A stretch of DNA of 64,000 nt from Ilex aquifolium (lineage: Eukaryota; Streptophyta; Magnoliopsida; Aquifoliales; Aquifoliaceae): positions 45,975,069 through 46,039,068 of the forward strand of contig OX637391.1 in the NCBI GenBank assembly GCA_951799425.1. The letters run 5' to 3'. The translations under genes were made by a program, and so were the position numbers. Shown here piece after piece: positions 1 through 12,840 of the stretch. Every line of letters begins with the position of its first letter. Position 1 is the first letter of the stretch. The notes under the pieces are model-generated. The model was not told the origin of the DNA. It saw nothing but the letters and a program-made list of their open reading frames with translations, and did not search any database.

Positions 1-244
1 AATTTGGGGCCTCATTCAAAGATAACCCATATTTGAATGGTTACACTATTAAGTCGCTCCTGTTTTGCCACCATAAACCAACCAACCACCATCACCACGA
101 CCCTGTTGTTGCCACCAGTCCACTCCACCGTAATTTTTGCCAGTATCATCCCCAATTACCACTCTTCATCGTTATTAATATTCCACCCCACCACTACCAC
201 CCATGCCCTAACCAATTATCCCACTACTACTTGCACAAGTTGCT
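1..244. other. Unassigned intergenic sequence at window edge
   Basis: Low-complexity CCA/CAC-rich stretch with short overlapping reading frames that match nothing I recognise. The adjoining copia remnant becomes recognisable at about 245. No gene is called here. Confidence 0.4.
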
Positions 245-1340
245 TTAAAAGCTTAGTTGGAAGTTTCGGTATCTTACTTGTAAAAGGCCGAATATTCTTT
301 ACAGAGTTTGTTTGATTAGCCGATACATGAAACACCGGATCAATCTCATCTTCATGTGCAAAGAGAATTCTTCCCTACATTAAAGGTACTCTTAATATTG
401 GCTTACTTTATTTTTGTACTAATTAATGATTTTAGACTTGTTGATTATTCCAATAGTGATTGGGGAAAAGATTTGGATGAAAGAGAAAGTACGTCGGGTT
501 ATTATTTTTCATGGGAAACATGACTCTTACTTGGTCATCCAAGAAGTAAGCAATTGTGAATTTGTGTACATACAAAGCGGAGTATGTGACTTCAAATTTA
601 TGGTGTGTCATGCTATTTTTTTTAGGTACTTGTTGAAATTTTTGAGATTTTCTCAAACAAGTCCCACAGAGATCTTGTTGATAATAGATCAGCAATAGCG
701 TTGGCGAAAAACCCAATGTTCCATGAGAGGAGTAAACACGTTGATACGCACTACCATATCATTAGAGAGCATGTGAAGAATAATGAAGTGAAGTTGGTGC
801 ATTGTAAGACATAAGATCAAGTTGCCGACATTTTCGCAAAGCCATTGAAGTAGGACGTGTTTGGAAGGTTAAAAATAATGCTAGGCATGAGAGCTCAAGG
901 AAAGGTTTAAGGGGGATATTTATTTGTAAACCCAATTTAAATTGGTAGTTTTGGTATTTTAGCTATTGGGTAATTAAAATTTATAAGTTTGTTTGTCCTT
1001 AGTTGTAATTAGATTATTATAGTGTCGTTTGATTGGTGTTAAGGGGAATGCTATTATCATTTTTTGTTGGCTTTAATCTAGAAGGGGCAGCGACTTGTGA
1101 GAGTCTATTGGCTTTAGGAAGGCTAAAGAGCTGCTAGAAGACAGAATAGAAAAATAGAGTTTGTGGGTGAAAAACCCAAGTGGCCGAGTTGGTTTTCTGG
1201 GTAGAAAAACACAGGTATAAAAGGATAAAGAGCAGCTGCTCAAAGAATAGAGTTTTCTTCAGAAAAATAGAGAGAGAAAGACAGCTAAAAAAAGAAAGAG
1301 TAGTTGAGAAGAAAAACTAGAATCTTGTGTCATATTACTG
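245..1340 (+). mobile_element. Ty1/copia fossil: end of RT, RNase H and 3' LTR region
   Basis: Conceptual translation in several frames gives the characteristic end of a plant copia polyprotein: a VGSLRYLT-like block near 250, a SDWG-like block near 460, a DNRSAIALAKNP block near 680-715 and the KHVDTHYHIIREHV block near 738-775. A purine-rich tract (about 905-917) follows, as expected before a 3' LTR, and LTR-like DNA continues to about 1340. Only the 3' part is present and the reading frame is broken in several places, so this is an old, inactive copy. The exact LTR boundaries were not resolved. Confidence 0.75.
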
Positions 1341-3400
1341 TAGACATTAAAAAATTAATAAATTAGTGTATGTAATTAAGCTCAAATCAATTAGATAAAT
1401 TACAATGGGTTGAACCTAAATTCCACAACCCAAATAATACAAGCCCAAATTTAATTAACAATGTTTATCAAATTAAATTAAACTGGACCTAAATTCCATA
1501 AGTAAAAATAATAGAAGTTCAAATTTAATTTAATTAGTTTGGACTTAAATTTCATAAGCTCAAATTTAAAAAAACTTTTAAAGGTAAATTGGATTGAACT
1601 TAAATTGAATAAATCAACTAAAGCCCATAAATTTATATAAAAATGGGTGACCCACTATCTAAGCCCATATAAAGGTATTCAGATAAAATAACCTTATATG
1701 TATAACTACTTCCAACACTATAAATAGAGGTCTAGAAGAAGTCAAGAAAAAGGCCAGAGGAGACAAAGAAGGAAGAGCAATATATGCCAAGGAGGAGGAA
1801 AGATCAAGAAAGCTCTGCCCGAGTACATCTCAGGAGAATAAGGGAAGATCAGCAGCGAAGCTCTGCTGGAGTCTACTCCCAATTGAGGTCTTGCAAATAC
1901 ATCTCTGACAAGAAGAAACACTGCAAAGGTCCTCTTTCAAAAGATCCAAACCATCTTCCAGCTATTCAACACAAAGAACGATGAGAATATTCAATAAAGT
2001 CAAGTCAAAGATCAAAGTACAAGATTCACGTCAATTCGACCCTCGTCTTCAACAAATTCACCAAATCAAAAATCAAAGAATGAGAACCACGTCAATCCGA
2101 CTCTCGTTTTCAACAAATTTACTAAAGCATCACCAAATCGAATATTAAGGAATACGTTGGTCAAGCCATCGTCTTCACAAAATCCACCAAAGTCAACACC
2201 AAATCAAAGATCGAGAAACGCAGTGATCAAGACCTCTTCATCATCAAATCCATTAAGAATCAAAGGAAAATGCACGTGAGAAGCATGCCAAAGAGAGTCA
2301 ACACCAGTTTATTAAATTAAGTCAAATCATCAACAATTGTAATTTTAACATTACAAATTCTGGCATGTCTGGTGGGACACTCTCTTCCTCACATATCTTA
2401 AGTCAAAAAGTCAACAAGTCTGACAACAATAGCAACCAAAGACATCATAATTCCTCTCACTGACTAGTCAGCAGACCTGATCGAGGAGTCAAGTCTAACA
2501 GCCTACCCCAAAACAAAGGCGGGCAAATCTCAACTCTTGCGACCGAAGAAACATTGCTCTAGGCAAAGCAAAAAGAAGGTTCTTCTAACAAAAACAAGAC
2601 AACCTATCCATTCTTCTGTCGATCTGGAGGAAGAAACAGACGATTCTCTGCCCGACCCACACTCTAGCACATGCTTGATGACAGAATCTTACTCCGAGAC
2701 TCCTGCTAAGCAAAAGCGAGGTGATTATTCATCGACCTCCAATACGCCTATGTCTTTGATGGTGACTAAAGCCACTTCATCTGAAGTACATCTTCAACAA
2801 CTCAATACTATGATCGAAAGATTGACCAAAGTTTTTAAAGGTAAAGATATGCAAGTCGCAACACTCATGAATCGGCTCGAATTGCAAAACCTTGAAAAGG
2901 AAACAGTTAAGAAACTCCAAATCCATCTGATACTAAAACACTAGAAAATCATAAGTCTTTAGAAAATCAACAGAAGCAAGAGCAGTATGATCGAGCCGTG
3001 GCATAAAATGTCATGCGAGATTCTTCACAGATTTTCGTTGCTGCACTCTCTGTTCAACAACTCCAGCATATGATTGCAGATACAATCCGAGCTCAATATG
3101 GAGGAGCCTCGCAGTCTTCATTGGTATATGTCAAATCATATACCCGACGAATTGACGAAATGCAGACGTCGATGGGCTACCAACCCCTGAAGTTTCAACA
3201 GTTTGATGGAAAAGGCAACCCAAAACAACATGTTGCCCATTTCATGGAAACATGTAATAATGCTGGCAGTTACAGTGATTTGATGGTGAAACAATTCATC
3301 CGTTCTCTTGGAGGTGTCGCATTCAATTGCTACATAGATCTTACAATGGGGATTGTGGACAGTTTTAACTCATGCGGGACATGAGCCTAAAGTGCATGTT
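1340..3400 (+). mobile_element. Ty3/gypsy fossil: LTR plus gag (Tat-like)
   Basis: An LTR-like stretch with a TATA box (TATAAATAG near 1720) runs to about 2345. It is followed by CTGGCATGTCTGGTGGGAC, which resembles the leader just after the 5' LTR of Tat-lineage gypsy elements (TGGCACGCC-GGTGGGAC type). Downstream, 2537-2944 and 3013-3384 translate to gag-like protein, including a KFQQFDGKGNPKQHVAHF block and a VKQFIRSLGGVAFNCYIDL block typical of the Retrotrans_gag domain. The rest of the element is absent, the frame has a few breaks, and the copy is old. Confidence 0.7.
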
Positions 3401-3720
3401 ACTCCTGCCCCGCATGATTTAAAATTGTGCACAACTCAACCTACAAAAAAAATATTGCTCTTGGCCCAAATGAGCAAAAACTGTGTACGGCTTGACCAAA
3501 AATAAATGTTCATCCGCTCATTGACGCACGAGCCTAAACTACATGTTACTCATGGCCGCCATGAGTTAAAACTGTGTACAACTTAAAAAAAAACTATTTC
3601 TTTTGGTCCTGCCCGCATGAGTTAAAACTGTGTATAGCATAACCCAAAAAAAATCTATTTTTGCTCTTTAGTCTCATGAACCAAAACTATGATGGGTTCA
3701 ACTAAAAGGAAAAAAGAATA
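3385..3720. repeat. Degenerate tandem repeat
   Basis: The words CATGAGTTAAAACTGTGTA and (C/T)ATGTTACTC recur four to five times, separated by A-rich spacers, in a loose 60-90 bp periodicity. The array directly follows the gypsy gag fragment and may be part of that element or of its non-coding tail. Confidence 0.5.
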
Positions 3721-4369
3721 AGAACTTCGAGTTATCGGTTGAGCTTTATCACACATCAAATTCCCCGACTTGCTAGTTGACAAAGATCTTGCATTTGATG
3801 ATAGCTAAGTGAAAGAACACATCACTCTGTCAACGGAGCAACAATGGACTACCATATTGATCCTTTAATTTTCAGCGTTTTGGGAGTTGTAAAATGACCA
3901 AGGTTATGTAGGTGCTCGCTCCGCTCATAAAAGTGTGGTACCCCTTGAAGCTTAACCAGTGTTATCAGAATTGGACCGGACCGGCCGGTTGGACCGTGAA
4001 CCGGGACCTCAGTCGGTCCGATTCTTGAATTAAACAACTTAAGCAGTTAAACCAGAATAAAATCGCCAAACCAGCCGATTTTTGACAAAAATCGTGAACC
4101 AGACGGTTTTGTCAAACCGAACGGTTCTACTGTCTTTTTCATAAAAACCCCAAAATCTCCAATTTTACCCTAATTTCAGTCGATCTCCATCGTCTTCTCC
4201 ACTCAGGCACACCAGCAAATTCAGATCAGACCAACCGAACTGAGTTCAATCGATTTTTTCTTCTTTTTGTTCAATCGATTCTTCTCCACTCGCAATGACA
4301 AACAGGTAGAAGGATTTGGTCTGATCGAGCAACTGCTTCTCCACTCGATCTCTATTTGCTCAATCTTCA

Positions 4370-6276
4370 TGATTAGCACTTAAAATTAGCATATTACTAT
4401 GCCATTTTAAGACTAATTGTACTTTGATGGAGTTTAAGTGATGTCATTTCAGGCCTTAAACTGAACAAGGACTCAAGAACAACAAGTACCACACTTGGAT
4501 GCAACACCAGCACATTAGAGCTCAAAATTGGAGAAGCTTGGAGCACAGCCAGAACGTTCGAACGCCAACTCACGTTCGAACGTCCACATTACACTGTAGC
4601 AGACTTAACTGCTAAGAGAAGGCGTTTTGCAGTTAGGAAAGAAGACTGAAGCTCTGAGGCACTTGAGTGTCACGTTCGAACGCCAACTCACGTTCGAACG
4701 TGCACTTGAGTTGATTGAAGACCAGACTACTGCATAGAGTTGGAACTGAACTTCACAGAAGACCAACAGACCACTCGAGTGAAAGGGACAGAACACATCT
4801 GGCATTCGAACGCCCTTAGTGCAAAAACAGAAGAAACGTTCGAACGACCATAAAACAAAAACAAAAACAATGTTCGAACGCCAACTCACGTTCGAACGTT
4901 CTCCACAGACTGGCAGCAGAGTGGTTGGATTTTCACTTGGACTTGGGCGGCAAACACTATTCATTCACCTCCTCTTGCCTATAAATACTCCCCTTGTTGG
5001 AGAGCTAAAGGAGCCAAGTAGAAGGGTTGATGGAGGCTTAGACTCCCACTCACATTGTAGATTTAAGCTTATGTTTTTCTTGTATGAAGTCTTTATTTTA
5101 GAGATTAGTTTGGCTTTAGTCCAACATCTCCTTGTTTGTTATAAGAGTAGTTTTATGTTTATGCTTTCATTTACATGCATATAAGGGAGTTAGTTCATCT
5201 TTTGGTTGAGGAAGCAACCCTCCATTTCTTGGTTGAGGAAGCCACCCTCCAAATGTGACTAGCTTTCTTCTACTTTTATTGTTTATGTACTTCACTTTCA
5301 TTGCTTGAGCTTCTTTCTTTCTTAGATGAGTGAAACTCTTTCACTTTTCTAGAGTTTTACCAAAGTCGTGAAGGGTGGAATGTGATTCACTCAATCTTTG
5401 TTAAAGATTGGCTCCTTGTTCATTGTTATTTTATCTTTTAAGTCTTCTACTTGGAGAGATGAGCATCACTCACTTTTCTAGCTTTACCAAAGCCATGAAG
5501 AGTGAGTAGTTTCTCATTCACTCTTTAGTAAGAGGAGAAGGGCATGTATAAGTTATCCGGGAATTATATTTGTGCTATGTTCTAATGCTTAACGTTTATT
5601 TCTCTTTGTTTATTGGATGATTGATTGCATCTAGCAAAGCTTAGGTACTTTATATAATCGTGGGTTCTTTCTATGACATGGATGACTCTTGCATAGAAAG
5701 ACTTATCGGTTCAAGGCAAGCACCCCGGCTAGATCTTCAGGACTACCCTTCAATCCTCCCCCTTGTTGTGCTTCATTTAAAGAATGGAATATTAATATCA
5801 TGATTGGATGTCTTGTAGAAACACTTGCTTGTTTGTAGACGGGTTAAGTCTCGGCACAGACAATTCTTGTAAACTTCTAGAAAAACATCGGAATCATGTT
5901 CTTAATTCTCACAGTTCATCTTTATCTTCCGATTAACTTGCTGTTGACACGGGAGTTAATTGAGTTATCAAGCACAAGTATAATAAAGCAGATAATTAAC
6001 CACATGTCCAGATCCTCGAACTAAAGAGTGACCCTTTTTCATTAGCATTTATCTCCTGTTTTGTTAAGAAAATTCTCTTGGAAAGAATCTTATATTCTGT
6101 CCAGGAAATCTCACACCTCACAGCAAATCTCAAGGGTTACAAACAATAGGTCTCCATCACTGCTTATCTCAAAAATACCAACAACAGTTCCCTGTGGATT
6201 CGACTCCGGACTCAAACCGGATTATTACTACAGCTTGACCGCCTGCACTTGGGTGTACACATTTCGGATCAAGTCA
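4370..6276 (+). mobile_element. Solo LTR of a Ty3/gypsy-like element
   Basis: The 1,907-bp unit begins TGATTAGCAC, ends in AAGTCA, and is flanked by a perfect 5-bp duplication CTTCA (4365-4369 and 6277-6281). It contains a TATA box (CCTATAAATACTCC, about 4979) and, near the 3' end, the CCCTGTGGATTCGACTCCGG block common to long plant gypsy LTRs. No internal coding DNA is present, so it is a solo LTR left by LTR-LTR recombination. The sharp target duplication indicates moderate age. Confidence 0.85.
4555..4898. repeat. Clustered palindromic decamers (CGTTCGAACG) in LTR U3
   Basis: The dyad CGTTCGAACG or its core TTCGAACG occurs eight times: 4555, 4573, 4673, 4691, 4805, 4837, 4872 and 4889. 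Six of these form three pairs separated by the same 8-bp spacer CCAACTCA. The cluster ends about 80 bp before the LTR TATA box. This is the arrangement expected of reiterated transcription-factor sites, but no factor is assigned. Confidence 0.8.
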
Positions 6277-6377
6277 CTTCACAGGTCACAGCTTCGGTTA
6301 GCGGTCCTTTAGGCTTCATAACTTCGGTCCTTCAAGCTTCTTTGCTCCTCCTTCAAGCTTAAACTGAGTGCAGGCCT

Positions 6378-6380
<3 letters not shown>

Positions 6381-6418
<38 letters not shown>
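6381..6418. repeat. (CT)n microsatellite
   Basis: Uninterrupted CT dinucleotide run within the right half of the hAT-like element. Confidence 0.95.
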
Positions 6419-6419
<1 letters not shown>

Positions 6420-7829
6420 GTATCATAATATGCTGACCAAAATTGTTAACTTCTATTAAGAAGTATTTTTTCTTAGTATTCTTGTAGACTAATGTTAAGA
6501 ACACAATTTTCTTAACTATGTTTTTCATTTTTAACAAAGGTATTTTTTTTATACTTAATTAATTTATGGTAAATTATATGTATTAGGGACATGTTTTATA
6601 TTTTTTTAGCTAAATTATTATATTTTATAATTTTTTTATTATTCGACCAGTTCAACCAGTTGACCCAATGGTTGAACCACTAAACCATTGATCCGGTTAC
6701 TCTACCGGTTCGATGTCTAGTCCGATTCTGATAACTATGGGCTTAACCCAATAAGCCACCTAGGCGTATATTAACTCACCAAATTTTTTGTTTCTTTCCA
6801 ATGTGGGACAAGTTTTTTACACTACACTACATCATTTTTAGTTTCTTCAATAGATTCAAATGAGTCAATTAGAGATAGAATTTCTCATTCAATACTTAAT
6901 AGTTTTAAACAAGTAAATATATCACGTTAATCTCCTCACAGGGGAGAACACATTTAAATATGATCCCACCAATTTCAAGGTGTGGGTCTCACTTTTAATT
7001 AAACCCAAAGTTGCTCCAATAACTTGTTCAACAACTAATTTTTTCAACAACTCCCCACATGAATTAAAATTCGTTGTATAAAAATGCAGACACTAGTTCG
7101 AGTACAGTTGAAAGGTTACTATATCCGGATAAGTAGCCTAGTGGCGTTGAACTTTCCTTAGTGAAAGACTATCATATTCTTGGCTAATCAATGGACTTGA
7201 TGTCTTTGAACTGTTAACTATTTGTGTAAAGCAAGATAATAGAATTCACACAGTTTCCCTTTGAACACAGTTGGTTCTCACGCTTGTGTTCATTTTAGTG
7301 TTGAACACAACTTTATTTCATGAGTAATTTAGAGAAATCAACCTATAATTCTCATAGATGAAGCCCCTTCTTACTCACATTGGTGATTTCTAATTGAGAA
7401 TGTCTTGTTATATCCTACTTTGACTTTTTCAAGTCACACAAATAATTAAAAGTGTAACTTACCCTAATTCTTGTGGCAGATATGTACTGTTTTCATCATA
7501 GGAATGAGAAAGAGTTGAAAACCTCCTTAGTGCGTCTCTGAGTTACACATAATTCGGTTATCCCTTTGAACCTAGATCTTGGGATCTCTAGTCAGCTAGG
7601 TTGGGTTCCCATTATGGTAACTCTTGGTTAAGTAATAGGTTTTAAGCCCATTTTCTTTGATGAACTTTCTATTTGTGTTCTAGTCAAACCTTTTGTAAGC
7701 AGATCCGCGATATTATCTATTGACTTTATGTAGTTAATGGATATAATACCATTCATGAGCAACTGCCTAACTGCATTATGTCGAGACTTACCATTTGTTT
7801 GGCTTATTTTCGAATTATAGGCGTGCCAA

Positions 7830-8195
7830 AGTTTGATTGGGCTTAAAATCTAAACACGTATGACCTTACCTACTTGAACCAATGTGAGGTTCTAAAATTG
7901 TGATAGTTCAGACGATTGTAGCGAGGTATAGGGCTACCTCTGAGTTCTTTTCTATGCCTTATGGTTGAAAAAATTTAAATAATTTCTCAAACAAAAGCGT
8001 AATAGACTACACCGTAGAGAGAACAGTGAGAATGCAAAGTAACAAATAAATCAAATTTGAATCTAGAATACGAAATGAATACTGAACTTATTATTAAATG
8101 AAAGCAGTAAAAGATCACCAGAGTGATGATTACAAGAAAAGTAAAATTGCTCGAAAGCAAGTAATAAGTATAAGATAGGTTGGCTCTATGAAGAG
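7830..8195 (-). repeat. LTR of the 7.8-13.8 kb gypsy element (3' side)
   Basis: Shares GCGTGCCAAAGT, TATGACCTTACCTACT and GTAATAAG(T/A)ATAAGATAGG blocks in the same order with 13365-13570, and the first two of these also with 53520-53640. This identifies it as an LTR of one gypsy family. Confidence 0.7.
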
Positions 8196-11100
8196 TTCAT
8201 GTGCACTTAATCACATTAGTTTGCACAACAACATACACAAAAACTGAAATCATATAAATTCTTAACTTTTGCGATGCAAAGTACAATGCTAAACAAAGTT
8301 TCTCTATTGACTTATAACATTGCTCGACCAGAATCAGAATTCTACTTAAATAATAATTGGCTTGTTCCTTCCCTATATTATTATTTTGAGCCAACAAACA
8401 CCCAATGGATTCGTGTGCGGCCGATAGGTACAATAGTAGTGGCCTATCTTTTAATAGGTGGCATGAGGATTGGCGAGTTTGCCAAATACTCCTTAATCTG
8501 GCAAAAAGCCTCTTGATGTCATGCTTCTCATCTGAAGTCTTCTACACCCTTTAGCTTCAAGAGCGGTGAGAATGTCTGCACTTTTCTTGTTCAGTTCATA
8601 ATGAATATTCAAAGGAAATAGACCTGACAGATCAGGCGTTGAAGCTTCTTCTTGGTCTTCGGAGGCGCGACCTCTATGATAGTCTTCGTCTTGTTTTTGT
8701 CTACTTCAATTCCCTTCTTGTGTGCCAGGAATCCAAGAAAGTTCCCCACTATAACCCCAAAGGCGCATTTTAGAGGTTTCATCTTCAGCTGGTGAATATG
8801 CATCCACTCAAAGACCGTCCTCAGATAGTCAAGGCGCCTCTCTGTGTCTTGAATTTTGACTATGATGTCATTACTGTATACCTCTACGATCTTACTAATC
8901 ATGTCATGGAAGACGATGCTTATGTCTCTCTGGTATATGGCCCTTGCATTCTTTAATTCGAAAGACATAACTCGCCATTCAAATGTCCCAATAAACCCAG
9001 GACATCGAAAAGCAGTTTTGTGCTGGTCTGTTTCCGCGATGAAGATCTGATGGTAGCCTGCCTTGCCATCCATAAATGACATGATTATATTCATGGTCAT
9101 CACGTCTACAAGTTGATCGGCCAGTGGCATGACATATTCATCTTTGGGTGTTGCGAGGTTTAATTTCATCTTTAGGGGTTGTGAGGTTTAAGCCGCGGTA
9201 TTCACAGCAAACCCTGATCTTGTTAGTCTTCTTCTTAACCGGCACAACATTGGATACCCATTCGACGTACCGTGCCAGCTGGATGCACTTAGCCTTCAAG
9301 AGGCGCCCAATCTCCTCCTTCACCAACAAGGTTGCCTCTTGGAACATCAACCTTGGGGCCTATTTAATTAGCATATATCCTTCCCTAATTTGTAGTTGAT
9401 ACTCCACTAAGGGCGGATCTAGCCCTGGCATCTCTTCATAACTCCAAGCGAAACAATCACAGTATTCCCTCAGTACCTATATAAGACGTGTTTGGAAGGC
9501 TCCAGCAGCTTGCTAACGAAATTCAAATGGTGCTCCCTCAACTCGCCGAGATTAACTTTGAGCAATGGATCCTGGACCTCGACCAAGTCGTCGAGTTTGG
9601 CGATAGTAACATAGATTTCATCCAGTTAGATGAACTCTCGGGAGGTCAACTGTCTGAGCTCTCCCTCCTCACATCCCACCATGTTAATGGTGTTTTGCTG
9701 TTTACTGGCCACTTGTAGTGTCGCAACCCTCTTTTTTGCCAGGTTTTATCCTGGCGATGTAGGCCCTCGCCGACTGTTTCCTTCATTTACTATTGCTGAG
9801 CTCCATCAATAAACGAGTTCTCTATTACTTCCATGTCGTTCGGCCTTTACACATTATTGGGCCGAAGGACCTGCTCTTCCTCCTAGTGAATCTTGGTGGA
9901 CTTCAAGTTGGTTTGGAATACAACTTTCGTAGTCTTCCCATACTTGTCTTGGCCCTGGAACTTCATTGGCCCTGGAATTTCATTGGCCCTATTCCTTCTT
10001 CTTAGAACCAAGCATCGGCCATGTTAACCTCAGTCACGAACGGAGTCTGGTCTGCCTCCATGACCTCTAAGTCATCGAGGTTCTACAGGACTAGCTTCTG
10101 ATGTAGAGTTAATGAGATGCACTCACTCAAATGGATCCAATCTCAACCCAAAAGAACGTTGTAAGACGTCTTTGTATCAATCACGAAGAACGGCGTGATG
10201 TTTGTCTTGTTACCGATAGCCAACTCGATGGTAAAACTCTCATCGTCTTATTGACTCATCTTGTGAATCCACTCACTGTCAATTTGATATGGACCAAGTC
10301 TTCCTCTTTCTTCATGGTAGCTATGTGAGGATGTTGACGGCCACTCCGTTATCACCCAAAACTCTATTGAAGGGTTTTTCCCTCCAAGGGCGCCTAGATA
10401 TAAAGTAGCTTTAAATGTTGTGTCATGGGCAGTGTAGGCTTGCTAAAAGACCAACCCTTGGGGCTGTTGGCAAACGGTAGTTTATCTATATGCTCTTCCT
10501 AGACCTAGCCTCTCTTAGGAGAGCGCTCCATCTTGCTTTCTGACGAATCTTACCTGTCTAAGAATATTGATCCCGGTGCCTTGGCGTCTTCAACATCTCT
10601 CTCCAAGGACTCTGTTTGCGGTCCTAGGCTTTTGAACAATGTTGGCAACACCCCGAGGGCATTGATGGACGTCGAATGCCCCAACGTACCGAGCAGGATG
10701 GAATCACCTCCATCGCTGCAATCCTCGTCGATGGGGTCCTACTTCTTTCCCCTTTTACAAGTCTCTAAGGGAATGTTGAGTGCAATTCTCATGCGCTCTA
10801 CCACCATTTTCACCATCTGCTCCTCAATGCTTTCCTTGGGTGGGGATTCAGGCTCCACTTTCTTCTTCCTTTTCTCCTTAACCGTAGCTTTTCTTAAGCC
10901 ACTGGACGTTGCAAAGGTAGTGAGGTACCAAATCAAGACATAATCTCCCCCACTTATGGGTGATGCCGCCGAAACATTTTTCATCCTTTGCGAGCCTCCA
11001 ACTTTTGAGATTTTTCTCATCTGCAAACATGTGGTTGAATGTGTTGCTTCCTACGCTTCTAACTTCAAGTTAGTGGTCATGGTTGGTGGTATTATGGAAA

Positions 11101-12818
11101 CTTCGGATGCTGGGTTACGTACCAACGGCCCTACAATGGCTCTGTTGGTTTCACCATCCTAGGTCGATCCTAATAACCTTCTTCTCTAATGGGTTGATCG
11201 GGCACTATTCTTGTAGCGAAATCCTTGTATCTCGTCCCTTGTTGACCTTTCAGAGGCTCTGGTATATTTCTACCGTGCTCTATATAACTCGGCCGCATAA
11301 ACTTATCAGGCCGATCCTTGTAATCCCTCTTTAGCAGCGACCACTCGCCTGGCCGCTCCTAATGAGTACCTTTGTAATGTTACCTCTTCCGCGACCTTTT
11401 AGATGATTATCCTCGCTTCTGTTTGTTCGGAACAATCCTGTAAAAGGCCTTGTATCTGGGATATAGTCCATTCTTGACCATGTCAAGCTGCTTTTGGAGA
11501 CCTTGTGAGATATACGGCTTGCCCTCAGAGTCTTCCTCTAACGGCTCTTCCTACGGAATATTGTCTTTCTCTCTCTTGGACTTCTCGTCATCAATCGACC
11601 TATCCTCATCCAAGTCTACCTTTTTTCGTTGGGTCTTCGACTGCCCCACTTCCACAATGTTAATGGCGGCCGTCTTTTGGAAAGGGTCCATGTCAACCCT
11701 CATCTCTAAGTTACCCATATCCCCAAAGATAAAATGGCCTTTTGTCAGGCCGTCCTAGATGGCATTCTGAAACACCACAAATTTAGTAGTAGAATGGCTC
11801 CACAAATTGTGTCATTTGCAGTACGTCTTGTTCTTCAACTCTGCGGCCGATGGAATCTTATGACCGAACAATAGCTTGATAATGTTGTCAACTAATAGAT
11901 GATCAAATATTTGATCTGCATTTGCAATGTCAAATTCATATTTTTGATTATTTCCTTTGCCGGTTCCCTTTTTAGCACTTGGCGTGACCTATTCTTGACT
12001 TTCTGGAGGCCTGGTCAAGGCCTTGCACACATGGGGTTGTCTCGCCACAATCTCCGACGTATTCACCTCCAATTCCTTATCAGGCTCGACCATGAATATT
12101 TCGGTGTTGGGATTCCTGTAGTTTGTTCCTTTGGACGCGTTTCGTTGGTCCAACTCCTCACATAGGAATAGTTCATAATGCATAGCCCGCGTTGCCAAAT
12201 TGAATAGGTTATTGAACTCCATTCCCTCGAACTTATTCTAGAGCTCAAAACCTAGATTATTTTGCTCAATGCGCACATATTCCATCTCGGACAACGCCAA
12301 CCTACACCAGTTCCTAACCTTCTTGATACGTGTAATGTATTGTTCCGCCATCTCCCTAGTCATCTGGTACAACCTAGCCAAATCGGTCATGTCTACTTCT
12401 AACTCAGTGTGGTAGAACTAAGCATGAAACTTGTCTTCAAGCTACTGCTAGCCCAGCACAAAATTGGGCAGCAGATCAATGTACCACCTGAAAACTATCG
12501 CTGTGAGGGAATTACCGAACAACCTTAGTTTCAAAAACTCATTTGCCTCGGCCTCGCTGCACCGTAAGATGAAACAGCCAATGTGCTCCACAGTCGACTG
12601 ACTATCTTCTCCCGAGAACATGACGAACATAGGGACCTTATATCTCCAAGAATATTCATAATCCCTATCCACCCAGTCGAGCTATGGTTTTTAATATGTC
12701 GACCTAGTTACCCTCCTCATGGCGGGGCCAACATGTTCTTGAATGATCTCGTCCAGTTGGTCTCTGTTCATGACTACTTGGGGTGACATCAAAAAAATGA
12801 TCGGTGACTGTCTTCTTT

Positions 12819-12840
12819 GCCCCCCCCCCCCCCCCCCCCC
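12819..12840. repeat. Poly-C tract
   Basis: Run of about 22 C in the gag region of the gypsy fossil. The length may be unreliable, because long homopolymers are a common sequencing error. Confidence 0.9.

Larger units (their letters stand above)
3958..6740. mobile_element. hAT-like non-autonomous TIR element with perfect 8-bp target duplication
   Basis: The left end reads AGTGTTATCAGAATTGG and the reverse complement of the right end reads CCATAGTTATCAGAATCGG, giving matching terminal inverted repeats that extend into CCGGT-rich arms. The element is flanked by a perfect 8-bp duplication GCTTAACC (3950-3957 and 6741-6748), the hAT hallmark. No transposase is visible. About 1.9 kb of its length is a solo LTR inserted later, so the element was about 0.87 kb when it jumped. 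It lies inside the copia LTR at 3835-7049. Confidence 0.85.
3835..7820 (-). mobile_element. Ty1/copia fossil: RNase H end, PPT and an interrupted 3' LTR
   Basis: On the minus strand 7815-7560 translates to a copia RNase H C-terminus (RHNAVRQLLMNGII and IADLLTKGLTRTQ blocks). A polypurine tract (ATGTGGGGAG, minus, 7060-7051) precedes an LTR that starts TGTTGAAAA at 7049. The LTR continues to about 3835 but is split by a hAT-like element at 3958-6740. The LTR portion around 3890-3950 resembles 41110-41165, so both copies belong to one family (GGGGTACCACA...TTTTATGAGCGGAGCGAG). Most of the coding region is missing, and the copy is broken and old. The far LTR boundary is approximate. Confidence 0.65.

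Noticed and set aside
1784-1984. 66-codon basic frame
   Set aside because: Lies in the LTR/leader of the gypsy fossil just after the TATA box; no homology recognised.
3849-4037. Minus-strand 62-codon frame spanning 3.85-4.04 kb
   Set aside because: Crosses the junction between copia LTR and hAT-like terminal repeat, so it cannot be an ancestral gene.
9488-11758. Several plus-strand frames between 9.5 and 11.8 kb
   Set aside because: They lie antisense to the gypsy fossil on the minus strand and resemble no known protein.
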